Below, piece after piece: positions 1-6,985 of a stretch of DNA of 14,923 nucleotides. The stretch spans positions 1 through 14,923 of the forward strand of contig CAKQEE010000012.1 of assembly GCA_934230055.1 (NCBI GenBank), read 5' to 3'. This DNA comes from an uncultured Clostridia bacterium. Lineage in GTDB: Bacteria; Bacillota; Clostridia; Christensenellales; Borkfalkiaceae. Numbering within the stretch: position 1 is the first letter of the stretch; each line of letters begins with the position of its first letter. A model generated the notes under the pieces. That model had not been told where the DNA came from. It saw only the letters and a program-made list of their open reading frames with translations, and ran no database searches. Both the position numbers and the translations under genes were made by a program.

Positions 1-1085
1 ACGCCGCTCTTAAAGAAGCAGCTGTACACTTTATCCCAAAAAATCAAATCCTTGCTTAGTTCTACTATAAAGTCTGCTTTTCCGTCCGCAAAAACGTCGC
101 TGTACGCGTAGCACACAAACCTCGGACTGATTATCGTTTCGCCGAAAACGAAGCCCTCGTCCGCACTCATTTTATAAACTATTTCGCCCGTGCAGGAGGT
201 TACGGGGTCGCCCCACGTCTTTGCCGGTACCAGCGGGTAAGTTTTGTTGCCGTTATTATCGCGTGCCAAGCCTTTATAGTCGTAAATCCCCGCAAAAGAA
301 GAGACCGCGCCCTCTTTTTTGAAGTCGTTTTTAATCATTATGCCGTTATCCTGTCCCTCACCTTCCACGCTGTCCGAGGTAACGCTTATTTTGAACAGGC
401 AAAAGCCGATTTTTCCGAGCGGTATACCTGCTCCCGCCCAACCGCCAACGAGCGGCTGCGCTTCTATCGCCTCGTCCACCGTAAAGTGGCGTATATCGAA
501 TTTTATATAGCAATTTTTTGCGGAAGAAATATAATCGTCTATGGATATGGGCGCGCCTTCGTTGGAATAAAGCCCGCCTTCCGCCGTCGCCATTTCGTTG
601 GTTTTAAGCTTGCCCGTTTCCTTGTCGAAATCGAACACCTTAATCCACGTAAGATTGTTTTTGCTGACGTATATCGTTAAATTTGCGCCAAGTTCGCCCG
701 TTTCGTTGTACCAGTAAACGCCGCCTGCGTGTCCCGCGCCGACTTCGAAAGAAAGCTTCGTATCGTTAAGAACGTAGCCCTCTTCCGCACTCAGTTTATA
801 AATTACGGAAGCGTTTCCGCCCGAAACGAATGCGTCCCATTTCTCGCCCGGAACCGCGCCGTAAACCTTATGCCCGCTCGCGTCCGTGATAAGATTGTTC
901 GTTTCAAAACCCAAGGCGTTCGCCTGCGCAACGGAAGTGCTTCTGAAATCTACCGAAGCCGAAAAAGTCGAATTCGGCTTTACCGTTTCCGCCATGGCTT
1001 TCGGTGCGATAAACAAAGAAGTCGCCCCGAAAAGAAAGCAAAAACACGCGCCGAAAAATAAGCTTTTGAATAAACGTTTTCTCAC
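1..1085 (-). CDS. Secreted protein with two diverged copies of a beta-rich domain, C-terminus outside window
   Basis: I do not recognise a named family. The frame is open from a GTG at 1085 to the window edge, giving 361 complete codons. The GTG is chosen because a perfect AGGAGG (1092-1097) lies 6 nt upstream and no nearby ATG fits. Residues 1-32 form a classical signal peptide: MRKR, a hydrophobic stretch, then KAMA before ETVKPN, so the product is probably exported. The mature part contains an internal duplication. Residues about 59-155 and 265-357 share the pattern K-x-Y-x-x-V-P ... x-x-x-YK-[LM]-SA-[ED]-EG-[YF]-V, then a segment ending in [IV]-x-[VL]-SK-[ND]-L-x-W-x-KV. Alternating hydrophobic and polar residues and many aromatics suggest beta-sandwich domains like the accessory or carbohydrate-binding modules of surface proteins, but that is inference. 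No catalytic motif or cell-wall anchor is visible in this part. It has its own promoter and is separated from mscS by a terminator. Confidence 0.8.
   Translation of the reverse strand, partial: MRKRLFKSLFFGACFCFLFGATSLFIAPKAMAETVKPNSTFSASVDFRSTSVAQANALGFETNNLITDASGHKVYGAVPGEKWDAFVSGGNASVIYKLSAEEGYVLNDTKLSFEVGAGHAGGVYWYNETGELGANLTIYVSKNNLTWIKVFDFDKETGKLKTNEMATAEGGLYSNEGAPISIDDYISSAKNCYIKFDIRHFTVDEAIEAQPLVGGWAGAGIPLGKIGFCLFKISVTSDSVEGEGQDNGIMIKNDFKKEGAVSSFAGIYDYKGLARDNNGNKTYPLVPAKTWGDPVTSCTGEIVYKMSADEGFVFGETIISPRFVCYAYSDVFADGKADFIVELSKDLIFWDKVYSCFFKSG
15..911 (-). repeat. Two diverged protein-level repeats inside the secreted protein
   Basis: Copy 1 (about 621-911) and copy 2 (about 15-293) encode matching segments. 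The clearest match is VIYKLSAEEGYVLNDT against IVYKMSADEGFVFGET, preceded in both by KxY and VP. The second match is IYVSKNNLTWIKVF against VELSKDLIFWDKVY. The copies are about 110 residues apart and similar only at protein level, so this is an old duplication, not a recent DNA repeat. Confidence 0.7.
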
Positions 1086-1091
1086 GTTTTT

Positions 1092-1097
1092 CCTCCT
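1092..1097 (-). promoter_or_regulatory. Ribosome binding site that fixes the GTG start of the secreted protein
   Basis: The minus strand reads AGGAGG, then six bases, then GTG (1085-1083). The full-length match to the anti-Shine-Dalgarno sequence and the usual spacing decide this non-ATG start. The signal peptide begins directly after it, which agrees. Confidence 0.85.
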
Positions 1098-1119
1098 AAA
1101 AAAATCGTTTTGTAAAATT

Positions 1120-1148
1120 ATTTTAACATAGCGGAGTTTATTTGTAAA
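1120..1148 (-). promoter_or_regulatory. Putative sigma-A promoter for the secreted-protein gene
   Basis: The minus strand has TTTACA (1143-1148), a 17-nt spacer and TAAAAT (1120-1125) in an AT-rich stretch, 35 nt upstream of the GTG start. Each box is one or two bases off consensus. A transcript would start near 1113 and carry a leader of about 28 nt with the AGGAGG site. Confidence 0.6.
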
Positions 1149-1245
1149 TATCCGTATGTTTAATATTTTTCTCCTTATGAATAAATTTAGGGGCGTATTC
1201 TCGCCCTTTACCGCCAGCAAAAAGGCAAAAAAACACCCCGTCAGA

Positions 1246-1271
1246 GCCGTTTTTTTACAACAAAAAACGGC
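1246..1271. other. Alternative hairpin sharing an arm with the mscS terminator
   Basis: GCCGTTTTTT and AAAAAACGGC form a perfect 10-bp inverted repeat with a 6-nt loop. One arm is the 3' arm plus T tract of the terminator at 1262-1298, so the two structures exclude each other. It may be a simple bidirectional remnant or an antiterminator-like arrangement; nothing shows which. Confidence 0.5.
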
Positions 1272-1298
1272 AAAGCGACAACAAGCCGCCTCGCCGTT
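1262..1298 (-). terminator. Intrinsic terminator downstream of mscS
   Basis: On the minus strand AACGGCGAGGCG (1298-1287) pairs with CGCTTTGCCGTT (1277-1266) as a 12-bp stem with two G-U wobbles and a 9-nt loop. Six T residues (1267-1262) overlap and follow the stem. It lies about 46 nt after the mscS stop codon and is oriented to stop that transcript. Confidence 0.7.
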
Positions 1299-1344
1299 AA
1301 GTATTACGGTTAAAAAATCTATTTTCTTAAATTCCTCAACGATT

Positions 1345-2169
1345 TCAGTCGTTTTTTACGTGAACGTCCAGCTGATTGAAAGGAATTTCTATACCGTTTT
1401 CGTCGAAAGCCTTTTTAACCGCTTCGTTCATATTGAAAACTACCGTCCAGTAATCGGCTTTTTTACACCAGAATTTTGCGGATACGTTTATCGCGCTTTC
1501 TCCGTGAGAGGACATTCTTACCGCCCCTTTCGGTTCTTTCAGAATAAGCGGTTCCTTTTCCGCAAGCTCCGAAATAATAGCCTGCGCTTTGTTAAAATCC
1601 GAGCTATACCCTATGGAATAGGTAAGGTCTACCCTTCTTAAATCCTTTTCCGTATAGTTCACTATTTCGCTTGTGGAAAGCTTGCCGTTCGGCAGGTACA
1701 CAACTTTGTTGTCGGGCGTGACTATTTTGGTATTACATATAAAAATATCTTCCACCGTTCCCGAATACCCGCACGCTTCTATAAAATCGTCTACCTTAAA
1801 AGGTCTTGTTATAAGCAGAAGTACGCCACCCGCAAAGTTGGAAAGCGCGCCGTTCACCGCAAGACCTATGCCCACGCCGAGCGAAGCGATAAGCGCGCTT
1901 ATGCCGCTGGTATCAAGACCTAAATACCCGACGATTGCAACCACTACCGCGATTTTGAGAACTATTTTGAATACGTAAGAAAGGGTTCTGTACAGCGTTT
2001 TGTCTACTTTGCCCGAAGATTCGAGTTTTTGCTCTTTTTTCGCGATTTTCTTTGCGATTTTGTTAATTATCGCAAAAGAAACGATAAGAAGTATTATAGA
2101 AATTACTATTTTGATGCCCGTGTTTGAAATCCACGTCTGCACGTCTTTCCAAATCTGTTCCCAGTCCAT
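1345..2169 (-). CDS. mscS: MscS-family small-conductance mechanosensitive channel
   Basis: This 274-residue inner-membrane channel should open under membrane tension to release solutes during hypo-osmotic shock; MscS proteins work as heptamers. The length is close to E. coli MscS (286). Three hydrophobic segments lie at about residues 18-38, 63-85 and 89-122. The pore helix is GISALIASLGVGIGLAVNGA followed by LSNFAGGVLLLITRPF, the family's Gly/Ala-rich TM3 signature running into the RPF motif. An Asn (106) stands where E. coli has Gln112. The beta domain (about 125-180) holds TVEDI and VVYLPNGKL, and the C-terminus IEIPFNQLDVHVK matches the family's IPFPYPQMDV end. ATG 2169 has AGGAG (2179-2183) 9 nt upstream. 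The gene starts 84 nt after dxs with no obvious terminator between, so read-through from dxs is plausible alongside its own weak promoter. Confidence 0.93.
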   Translation of the reverse strand: MDWEQIWKDVQTWISNTGIKIVISIILLIVSFAIINKIAKKIAKKEQKLESSGKVDKTLYRTLSYVFKIVLKIAVVVAIVGYLGLDTSGISALIASLGVGIGLAVNGALSNFAGGVLLLITRPFKVDDFIEACGYSGTVEDIFICNTKIVTPDNKVVYLPNGKLSTSEIVNYTEKDLRRVDLTYSIGYSSDFNKAQAIISELAEKEPLILKEPKGAVRMSSHGESAINVSAKFWCKKADYWTVVFNMNEAVKKAFDENGIEIPFNQLDVHVKND

Positions 2170-2195
2170 TCTCGTTATCTCCTATGTAAATATAA

Positions 2196-2210
2196 TCGGA
2201 TATTATCCGA
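2196..2210. repeat. 15-nt perfect palindrome, possible operator upstream of mscS
   Basis: TCGGATA and TATCCGA flank a single central base. The palindrome covers the candidate -10 box of mscS in the dxs-mscS gap, which is where a repressor site could sit. It is too AT-rich and lacks a T tract to act as a terminator. The regulator is unknown. Confidence 0.45.
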
Positions 2211-2228
2211 CCTTTTTCCGTCTTTAAA
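2200..2228 (-). promoter_or_regulatory. Weak candidate promoter for mscS
   Basis: The minus strand has TTTAAA (2223-2228), a 17-nt spacer and TAATAT (2200-2205). The -35 box is poor. The -10 box lies inside the palindrome at 2196-2210. A start near 2193 would leave a leader of about 24 nt with AGGAG. Confidence 0.35.
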
Positions 2229-2253
2229 TCCCCGCGCGTCCCGCGCCGACAAG

Positions 2254-4077
2254 CTAAAATTCTTCCGAAATTGAGGAATAAATTCCATCTTCGTTTAACC
2301 CGCAAAGCTCTAATTGTTCTTTCACGCTGCCGTGAGGGATAAATTCGTCTTTAATACCTAAAATCTTTACCGCCGTATTGCCGCCGTGCGCCGCGTAAAA
2401 TTCCGCCACCGCCGCGCCGAACCCGCCGATTACGCTGTTTTCTTCCGCGGTGAACACTTTTTTGCCGATATATTCTTTCAGAACGCTTTCGCAAAGCGGT
2501 TTTACCGTTCTTGCGGAATAAACCGCCGCCTTAATTCCGCGCTCGCGCTCCGCTCTGTCCGCCGCGGAAAGCGCGAAATCCAAAACCCGCGCGCCCGCCG
2601 CGAAAATCACCGCGTCTTCTCCCTCGCGCCGCTTTACCCACAGGCTTACCCCGTAATCCTCGCCGCTCGCGAAATTTCTTCCGCCGTTTTTAGGGTAGCG
2701 TATCGCAACCGGAGAAGAAAGCGAAAAGGCGTATCTTAGCGCAAGCGGTAAATCGGAAACGCTTTCCGGCGCAAGAATCGTTACGTTGGGTATATGCGAC
2801 AAAAAGGATAAATCGAACGCGCCCTGATGTGTTTTTCCGTCCTCGCCGACAAGCCCCGCCCTGTCCATACAAAACACTACGGGTAGATTTTGCAGGCAAA
2901 CGTCGTGCAGAATTTCGTCGTACGCGCGTTGCATAAAGGTGGAATATATAGCGACAACGGGCTTTAACCCGCCCTTTGCAAGCCCCGCCGCAAAAGTCAC
3001 CGCGTACTCTTCCGCAATGCCGACGTCGTAAAACCTTTCGGGATAAGCTTTTTCCACGGCGGAAAGCCCCGTACCGTCCTTCATCGCCGCGGTTATCGCA
3101 AAAATCTTATCGTCCTTTTCCATCTCGGAACAAAGCGTGTTCCCGAGCGCGGCGGAAAAATCTCCGTCTACGGAAAGGCTCATATTTTTACCCACGCCGT
3201 GGTACACGTCCGCACGCTCTTCCGCGGATTTAAGCCCTTTGCCTTTGGTGGTTTTTATATGGATCAAAACTGCTTTTTCGCGGCAGGCGGTTTTAACGTC
3301 TTTTAAAATATCGGTAAGCTCTTTTATATCGTTTCCGTCGTATACGCCCACATACTTAAATCCGAACTGCTCGAAGTAGTTATTTCCCCCGAAAAGCCTT
3401 TTGATAAAGTCTCTGCACCCGCGGAAAAAACGAGTGACGAAAGAGTTCCCGAACACGCGTTTTATAAAGTTTTTGCCGCCCACGTAGCCGCGGCGCATAG
3501 TGCTTTTCGATATGTGTTTATAAAGCGCGTTCGAGTTTTTGGAAATTGACATTCCGTTATCGTTTAATATAACTATATAATTCTTCGGTTTATACTCTGA
3601 TGCGGACATCGCTTCTAAATTAAGTCCGTTCACGATAGAACCGTCGCCGACGACGTTTATTACCGTATAATCTTCTTTAAGCGCGTCCCTCGCGGCGCAA
3701 AGCCCTATGCCCTCCGCAATAGAACAGCCCGCGTGTCCCGTCGTAAACGAATCGAATTCGCTCTCTTCCGCGTCGGGAAAGCCCGAAATACCGCCGAGGG
3801 TGCGTATACTGCAAAAATTTTTATTTCTGCCCGAAAGAATTTTATGCGCGTAACATTGATGTCCCACGTCGAAAATAAGTTTGTCTTTCGGAAAATCGAA
3901 GGTATGATAAAGCGCGACGGTTGTTTCCACTATTCCGAGATTAGAAGAAAGATGCCCGCCGTTACGATTTATCGCGGACAAAACCTCCCCTCGCAATTCT
4001 TCCGCAAGGAGCTTCATTTCTTTTTCGTTAAGTTTTTTTACGTCGGAAGGCTTTTCGACGCGCGATAAAATTCCCAT
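2254..4077 (-). CDS. dxs: 1-deoxy-D-xylulose-5-phosphate synthase
   Basis: Dxs condenses pyruvate and glyceraldehyde 3-phosphate with thiamine diphosphate (TPP), the entry step of the MEP isoprenoid pathway (and a source for thiamine and pyridoxal precursors); it is cytosolic. The protein is 607 residues, near the usual 620. Visible motifs: GGHLSSNLG (40-48), DVGHQCYAHKILSGR (70-84), the TPP motif GDG (144-146) to NDN (172-174), YHGVGK (292-297), catalytic Glu356 in DVGIAEEYAVTFAAG, DRAGLVGEDGKTHQGAFDL (405-423) and RYPKN (460-464). ATG 4077 is preferred over the in-frame TTG at 4101, which falls at the predicted transcription start; the match to other Dxs proteins also begins at MGILSRVE. 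The ribosome site is only a purine-rich AGAGAGAAAG. The usual EQH after the catalytic Glu is EEY here, and the usual DGH is DGN (247-249). It has its own strong promoter and is not beside the common xseA-xseB-ispA genes. Confidence 0.95.
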   Translation of the reverse strand: MGILSRVEKPSDVKKLNEKEMKLLAEELRGEVLSAINRNGGHLSSNLGIVETTVALYHTFDFPKDKLIFDVGHQCYAHKILSGRNKNFCSIRTLGGISGFPDAEESEFDSFTTGHAGCSIAEGIGLCAARDALKEDYTVINVVGDGSIVNGLNLEAMSASEYKPKNYIVILNDNGMSISKNSNALYKHISKSTMRRGYVGGKNFIKRVFGNSFVTRFFRGCRDFIKRLFGGNNYFEQFGFKYVGVYDGNDIKELTDILKDVKTACREKAVLIHIKTTKGKGLKSAEERADVYHGVGKNMSLSVDGDFSAALGNTLCSEMEKDDKIFAITAAMKDGTGLSAVEKAYPERFYDVGIAEEYAVTFAAGLAKGGLKPVVAIYSTFMQRAYDEILHDVCLQNLPVVFCMDRAGLVGEDGKTHQGAFDLSFLSHIPNVTILAPESVSDLPLALRYAFSLSSPVAIRYPKNGGRNFASGEDYGVSLWVKRREGEDAVIFAAGARVLDFALSAADRAERERGIKAAVYSARTVKPLCESVLKEYIGKKVFTAEENSVIGGFGAAVAEFYAAHGGNTAVKILGIKDEFIPHGSVKEQLELCGLNEDGIYSSISEEF

Positions 4078-4107
4078 TCTTTCTCTCTTTATTCCGTTCA
4101 AGTCTTA

Positions 4108-4136
4108 ATTATACAGCTTTCGGCAGAAAAAGTCAA
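4108..4136 (-). promoter_or_regulatory. Near-consensus sigma-A promoter for dxs
   Basis: The minus strand has TTGACT (4131-4136), a 17-nt spacer and a perfect TATAAT (4108-4113). The predicted start near 4101 gives a leader of about 24 nt to ATG 4077. It lies directly after the rny terminator, so dxs is an independent transcription unit. Confidence 0.88.
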
Positions 4137-4155
4137 TGCCGTATACCGTTCGGTT

Positions 4156-4194
4156 AAAAAACCGACCGAGGGGAAAAAACAGTCCTCTCGGTCG
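4156..4194 (-). terminator. Intrinsic terminator after rny
   Basis: On the minus strand CGACCGAGAGG (4194-4184) pairs with CCCCTCGGTCG (4173-4163) with one internal mismatch and a 10-nt loop. GG and six T residues (4161-4156) follow. It lies 40 nt after the rny stop codon. Confidence 0.88.
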
Positions 4195-4212
4195 TGATCT
4201 TTTTAGGTTTTT

Positions 4213-4228
4213 GCGACGTAAACGTCGC
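4213..4228. other. Short perfect hairpin directly after the rny stop codon
   Basis: GCGACG and CGTCGC flank a 4-nt TTTA/TAAA loop, beginning 5 nt after the stop codon. The minus strand continues with A residues, so it is not itself a terminator. With the terminator it makes a double stem at the rny 3' end, perhaps protecting the message; this is inference. Confidence 0.5.
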
Positions 4229-4233
4229 TCTGA

Positions 4234-5844
4234 TTATTTGGCGAACTCGGTCGCGCGCCACTCTCTTATGACGTTTACCTTTATCTGCCCCGGATATTCC
4301 ATTTCCTGTTCTATCTTCTTGGCGATTTCCTTTGCAAGGAACAACGTCTGCGCGTCGTTCACCTGTTCGGGTTTTACCATTACGCGCACTTCTCTGCCCG
4401 CCTGAATGGCGTAGCACTTTTCAACGCCCTTAAAGCTGCCGGAAATTTCTTCGAGCTTTTGAAGTCTCTTGATATAGTTGGTGGTCGTTTCTCTTCTCGC
4501 ACCCGGTCTTGCACCCGAAATGCCGTCTGCCGCCGCAACGAGAACCGCTTCTATCGTTTTGGCTTCCGTATCGCCGTGGTGAGCGAGTATCGCGTTCACG
4601 ACGTTCGCGTTTTCCCTATACTTTTTGGCAAGGTCCGCGCCTATCTGCATATGCGTGCCTTCCACCTCGAAGTCTACCGCTTTGCCTATGTCGTGCAGAA
4701 GTCCCGCACGTTTTGCGAAAGCGGGATCTACGCCGAGTTCGGTTGCCATAACGCCCGCAAGGTGAGATACCTCTATCGAATGTTTTAACACGTTCTGACC
4801 ATAGCTCGTACGGAATTTCAATCTGCCGAGAAGCTTTACAAGTTCGGGGTGCAAACCGAAAATACCGCACTCGAACATAGCCGCTTCGCCCGCTTCTTTA
4901 ATCTGCTGGTCAAGCTCTTTTTTCACCTTTTCCACCGTTTCTTCTATACGAGCGGGGTGAATTCTGCCGTCCTGAATAAGGCGTTCCAAGGCTATTCTCG
5001 CAGTTTCGCGGCGAACGGGATCGAAGCCCGAAACGATAACCACCTCCGGGGTATCGTCTATGATAAGCTCTATTCCCGTAGCGTTTTCGAGGGTACGAAT
5101 GTTTCTGCCCTCTCTGCCGATTATTCTCGCTTTCATATCGTCGGAAGGAAGGGGTACGACGGAAACGGTAAGTTCCGTTGCCTGATCGGTGCTGCACTTC
5201 TGAATGGCAAGGCTTACGATTTCTTTCGCCTTTCTTTCGCCGTTTTCTTTTGCTTCCGCTTCTATATTCTTAACCATACCGGCGGCGTCTCTTTTCGCCT
5301 CTTCGGTAATGGCTTCTATAAGTTGCCGTTTTGCTTCTTCCCTGCTCATCTGCGCGATTTTCTCGAACTCTTCGATCATTTTATCGTGCTGGGCGGAAAT
5401 TTCGGAAAGCTTTTTGTCGTATTCCGACTGTTTGTTTTTAAGGTTTTCCTGCTGTTTTGTAACTTCGTCTAACCTACGGGTTAAGTGGTCGTCTTTTTTA
5501 TCGAGCGATTCCTCTTTCTGCGCAAGTCTGTTTTCCGTTTTCGCAAGTTCGGCGCGCTTTTCTTTGGTTTCGCGCTCCAAATCGCTTCTTAGTCTTATTT
5601 CCTGTTCTTTAACCTCTAAAAGAGCTTCTTTCTTGATTTTTTTGCTCTCTTCGGTCGCCTCTGCAATCATTCTCGATTTTTCTTCTTGTATAGAACCGAG
5701 ATTCTTTTTATAATTCTTAAACGAAATAAAAAATTTAACTGCAAACACCGCCGCAATCACAAGCAATACCCCGAAAACTATCGCAAGTACTCCGCCGACG
5801 CCGAGCGATGCCAAGAACAGGGAGCCGTAATAATAATTCTGCAT
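4234..5844 (-). CDS. rny: Ribonuclease Y, membrane-anchored endoribonuclease
   Basis: RNase Y starts mRNA decay and processing in Bacillota by endonucleolytic cleavage at the membrane-associated degradosome. The 536-residue length matches the family (about 520). Residues about 11-40 form one transmembrane helix. Residues about 45-210 are a charged Lys/Glu/Gln-rich coiled coil. The KH RNA-binding domain (about 225-290) has the GREG loop (243-246) in ARIIGREGRNIRTLE. The HD domain has KHS (354-356), the metal-binding HD pair His384-Asp385 in LLHDIGK, and AHHGD (421-425). The C-terminus PGQIKVNVIREWRATEFAK is typical. ATG 5844 lies 10 nt after a perfect AGGAGG (5855-5860). It has its own strong promoter although it directly follows recA, an association also seen in Bacillus, and its own terminator, so it can be expressed as a single-gene unit. 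Confidence 0.97.
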   Translation of the reverse strand: MQNYYYGSLFLASLGVGGVLAIVFGVLLVIAAVFAVKFFISFKNYKKNLGSIQEEKSRMIAEATEESKKIKKEALLEVKEQEIRLRSDLERETKEKRAELAKTENRLAQKEESLDKKDDHLTRRLDEVTKQQENLKNKQSEYDKKLSEISAQHDKMIEEFEKIAQMSREEAKRQLIEAITEEAKRDAAGMVKNIEAEAKENGERKAKEIVSLAIQKCSTDQATELTVSVVPLPSDDMKARIIGREGRNIRTLENATGIELIIDDTPEVVIVSGFDPVRRETARIALERLIQDGRIHPARIEETVEKVKKELDQQIKEAGEAAMFECGIFGLHPELVKLLGRLKFRTSYGQNVLKHSIEVSHLAGVMATELGVDPAFAKRAGLLHDIGKAVDFEVEGTHMQIGADLAKKYRENANVVNAILAHHGDTEAKTIEAVLVAAADGISGARPGARRETTTNYIKRLQKLEEISGSFKGVEKCYAIQAGREVRVMVKPEQVNDAQTLFLAKEIAKKIEQEMEYPGQIKVNVIREWRATEFAK

Positions 5845-5923
5845 AAAGATATGCCCTCCTGTTTTTATCCGTCGCGCGCAAAAAAGAACTTCCGCGTCCT
5901 TTCCCCGCGCAACACCGATTTAT

Positions 5924-5952
5924 ATTGTATAACAAATTTACCCTTTTGTCAA
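5924..5952 (-). promoter_or_regulatory. Strong sigma-A promoter for rny
   Basis: The minus strand has a perfect TTGACA (5947-5952), a 17-nt spacer and TACAAT (5924-5929, one base off consensus). It starts only 19 nt after the recA stop codon. The leader is about 73 nt and ends with AGGAGG. No terminator separates recA from it, so operon read-through may add to rny expression. Confidence 0.9.
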
Positions 5953-5971
5953 CGGAAGAGTTAAAATTATT

Positions 5972-6979
5972 CTATTCCGCAACGGATTCCTTGTGCATAA
6001 GCAGGTCCAGAATACGTTTTTCCGCTTCCGCGGCGATTTCGGGGTTGCTCTCGAAATAATCGGAGGCCTTTTCTCTGCCCTGCGCGATTTTTTCTCCGTT
6101 GTAAGAAAACCACGCGCCGCTCTTTTCCACCACGCCGCATTGCACGCCGAGGTCTATTATACAGCTGCCCTTGCTTATTCCCTTACCGTAAATTATATCG
6201 AACTCCGCGGTTTTAAACGGCGGCGCGACTTTGTTTTTTACGATTTTCGCTTTCGTATGATTTCCGTATGCGTTGCCGTCGCTCTTTAACGCGTCGCCTT
6301 TTCTCACGTCTATTCTTACGCTTGCGTAGAATTTAAGAGCTTTGCCGCCCGCGGTAACTTCCGGATTGCCGAACATAACGCCCACCTTTTCGCGCAGCTG
6401 ATTGATGAAGATTATGCACGTTTTGGATTTTGCGGTTATCGCGGTAAGCTTACGGAGCGCCTGACTCATAAGTCTTGCTTGAAGTCCTACGTGCGCGTCT
6501 CCCATATCGCCCTCTATTTCCGCTTTCGGCGTGAGCGCGGCGACAGAGTCTACGACGATAAGATCTACCGCCTTGCTCGAAACGAGAGAAGCGGTTATAT
6601 CGAGAGCCTGTTCTCCGTGGTCGGGCTGAGAAACGTATAATTCGTCCAGATTAACGCCGAGGTTTTTGGCGTATACGGGGTCGAGCGCGTGTTCCGCGTC
6701 TATAAAGGCGCAGATACCGCCGTTTTTCTGCGTTTCCGCAATGCAGTGAAGGGCAACGGTCGTTTTACCGGAAGATTCCGGTCCGTAAATCTCTATAATT
6801 CTGCCCCTCGGAAGACCGCCCACTCCGATAGCCACGTCGAGCGACAAACACCCCGTGGGAAGCACTTCTATGCCCTCGTCCGCGCTGTTCGCGCCGAGAC
6901 GCATAATCGCGCCCTTGCCGTATTGTTTTTCGATTTGAGCCATTATCCCGTCTAATGCTTTAATTTTGTTCTCGTCCAT
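5972..6979 (-). CDS. recA: RecA recombinase
   Basis: RecA forms ATP-dependent filaments on single-stranded DNA, drives strand exchange and triggers LexA self-cleavage in the SOS response. The 335 residues are full length, somewhat shorter than B. subtilis RecA (about 348) because the acidic tail is short. Walker A is GPESSGKT (66-73); catalytic Glu96 lies in IDAEHALDP; Walker B is LIVVDSVAAL (140-149); loop L2 spans about 195-210 in QLREKVGVMFGNPE. KNKVAPPFKTAEFDIIYGKGIS is the usual core-domain stretch. ATG 6979 follows the cinA stop by 6 nt, and its AAGGA site (6991-6995) lies inside the last codons of cinA, so translation is probably coupled. I see no LexA-type palindrome or promoter directly upstream; the visible promoter is in front of ftsK, 6.8 kb away. 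Confidence 0.98.
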   Translation of the reverse strand: MDENKIKALDGIMAQIEKQYGKGAIMRLGANSADEGIEVLPTGCLSLDVAIGVGGLPRGRIIEIYGPESSGKTTVALHCIAETQKNGGICAFIDAEHALDPVYAKNLGVNLDELYVSQPDHGEQALDITASLVSSKAVDLIVVDSVAALTPKAEIEGDMGDAHVGLQARLMSQALRKLTAITAKSKTCIIFINQLREKVGVMFGNPEVTAGGKALKFYASVRIDVRKGDALKSDGNAYGNHTKAKIVKNKVAPPFKTAEFDIIYGKGISKGSCIIDLGVQCGVVEKSGAWFSYNGEKIAQGREKASDYFESNPEIAAEAEKRILDLLMHKESVAE

Positions 6980-6985
6980 TTTCGT

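Noticed and set aside
1156..1641. Plus-strand open frame of 161 codons in the gap before mscS
   Set aside because: Most of it is antisense to the clear mscS gene, there is no ribosome binding site at its ATGs, and it crosses the mscS terminator stem.
2234..2246. GCGCG/CGCGC hairpin after dxs as a terminator
   Set aside because: A 5-bp stem with a 3-nt loop and no T run; read-through to mscS remains possible.
4078..4101. TTG start for dxs eight codons upstream
   Set aside because: It lies at the predicted transcription start, so it would have no ribosome binding site, and family alignment begins at the ATG.
4849..5472. Plus-strand frame of 207 codons inside rny
   Set aside because: It is antisense to the KH and coiled-coil parts of RNase Y and has no start signals.
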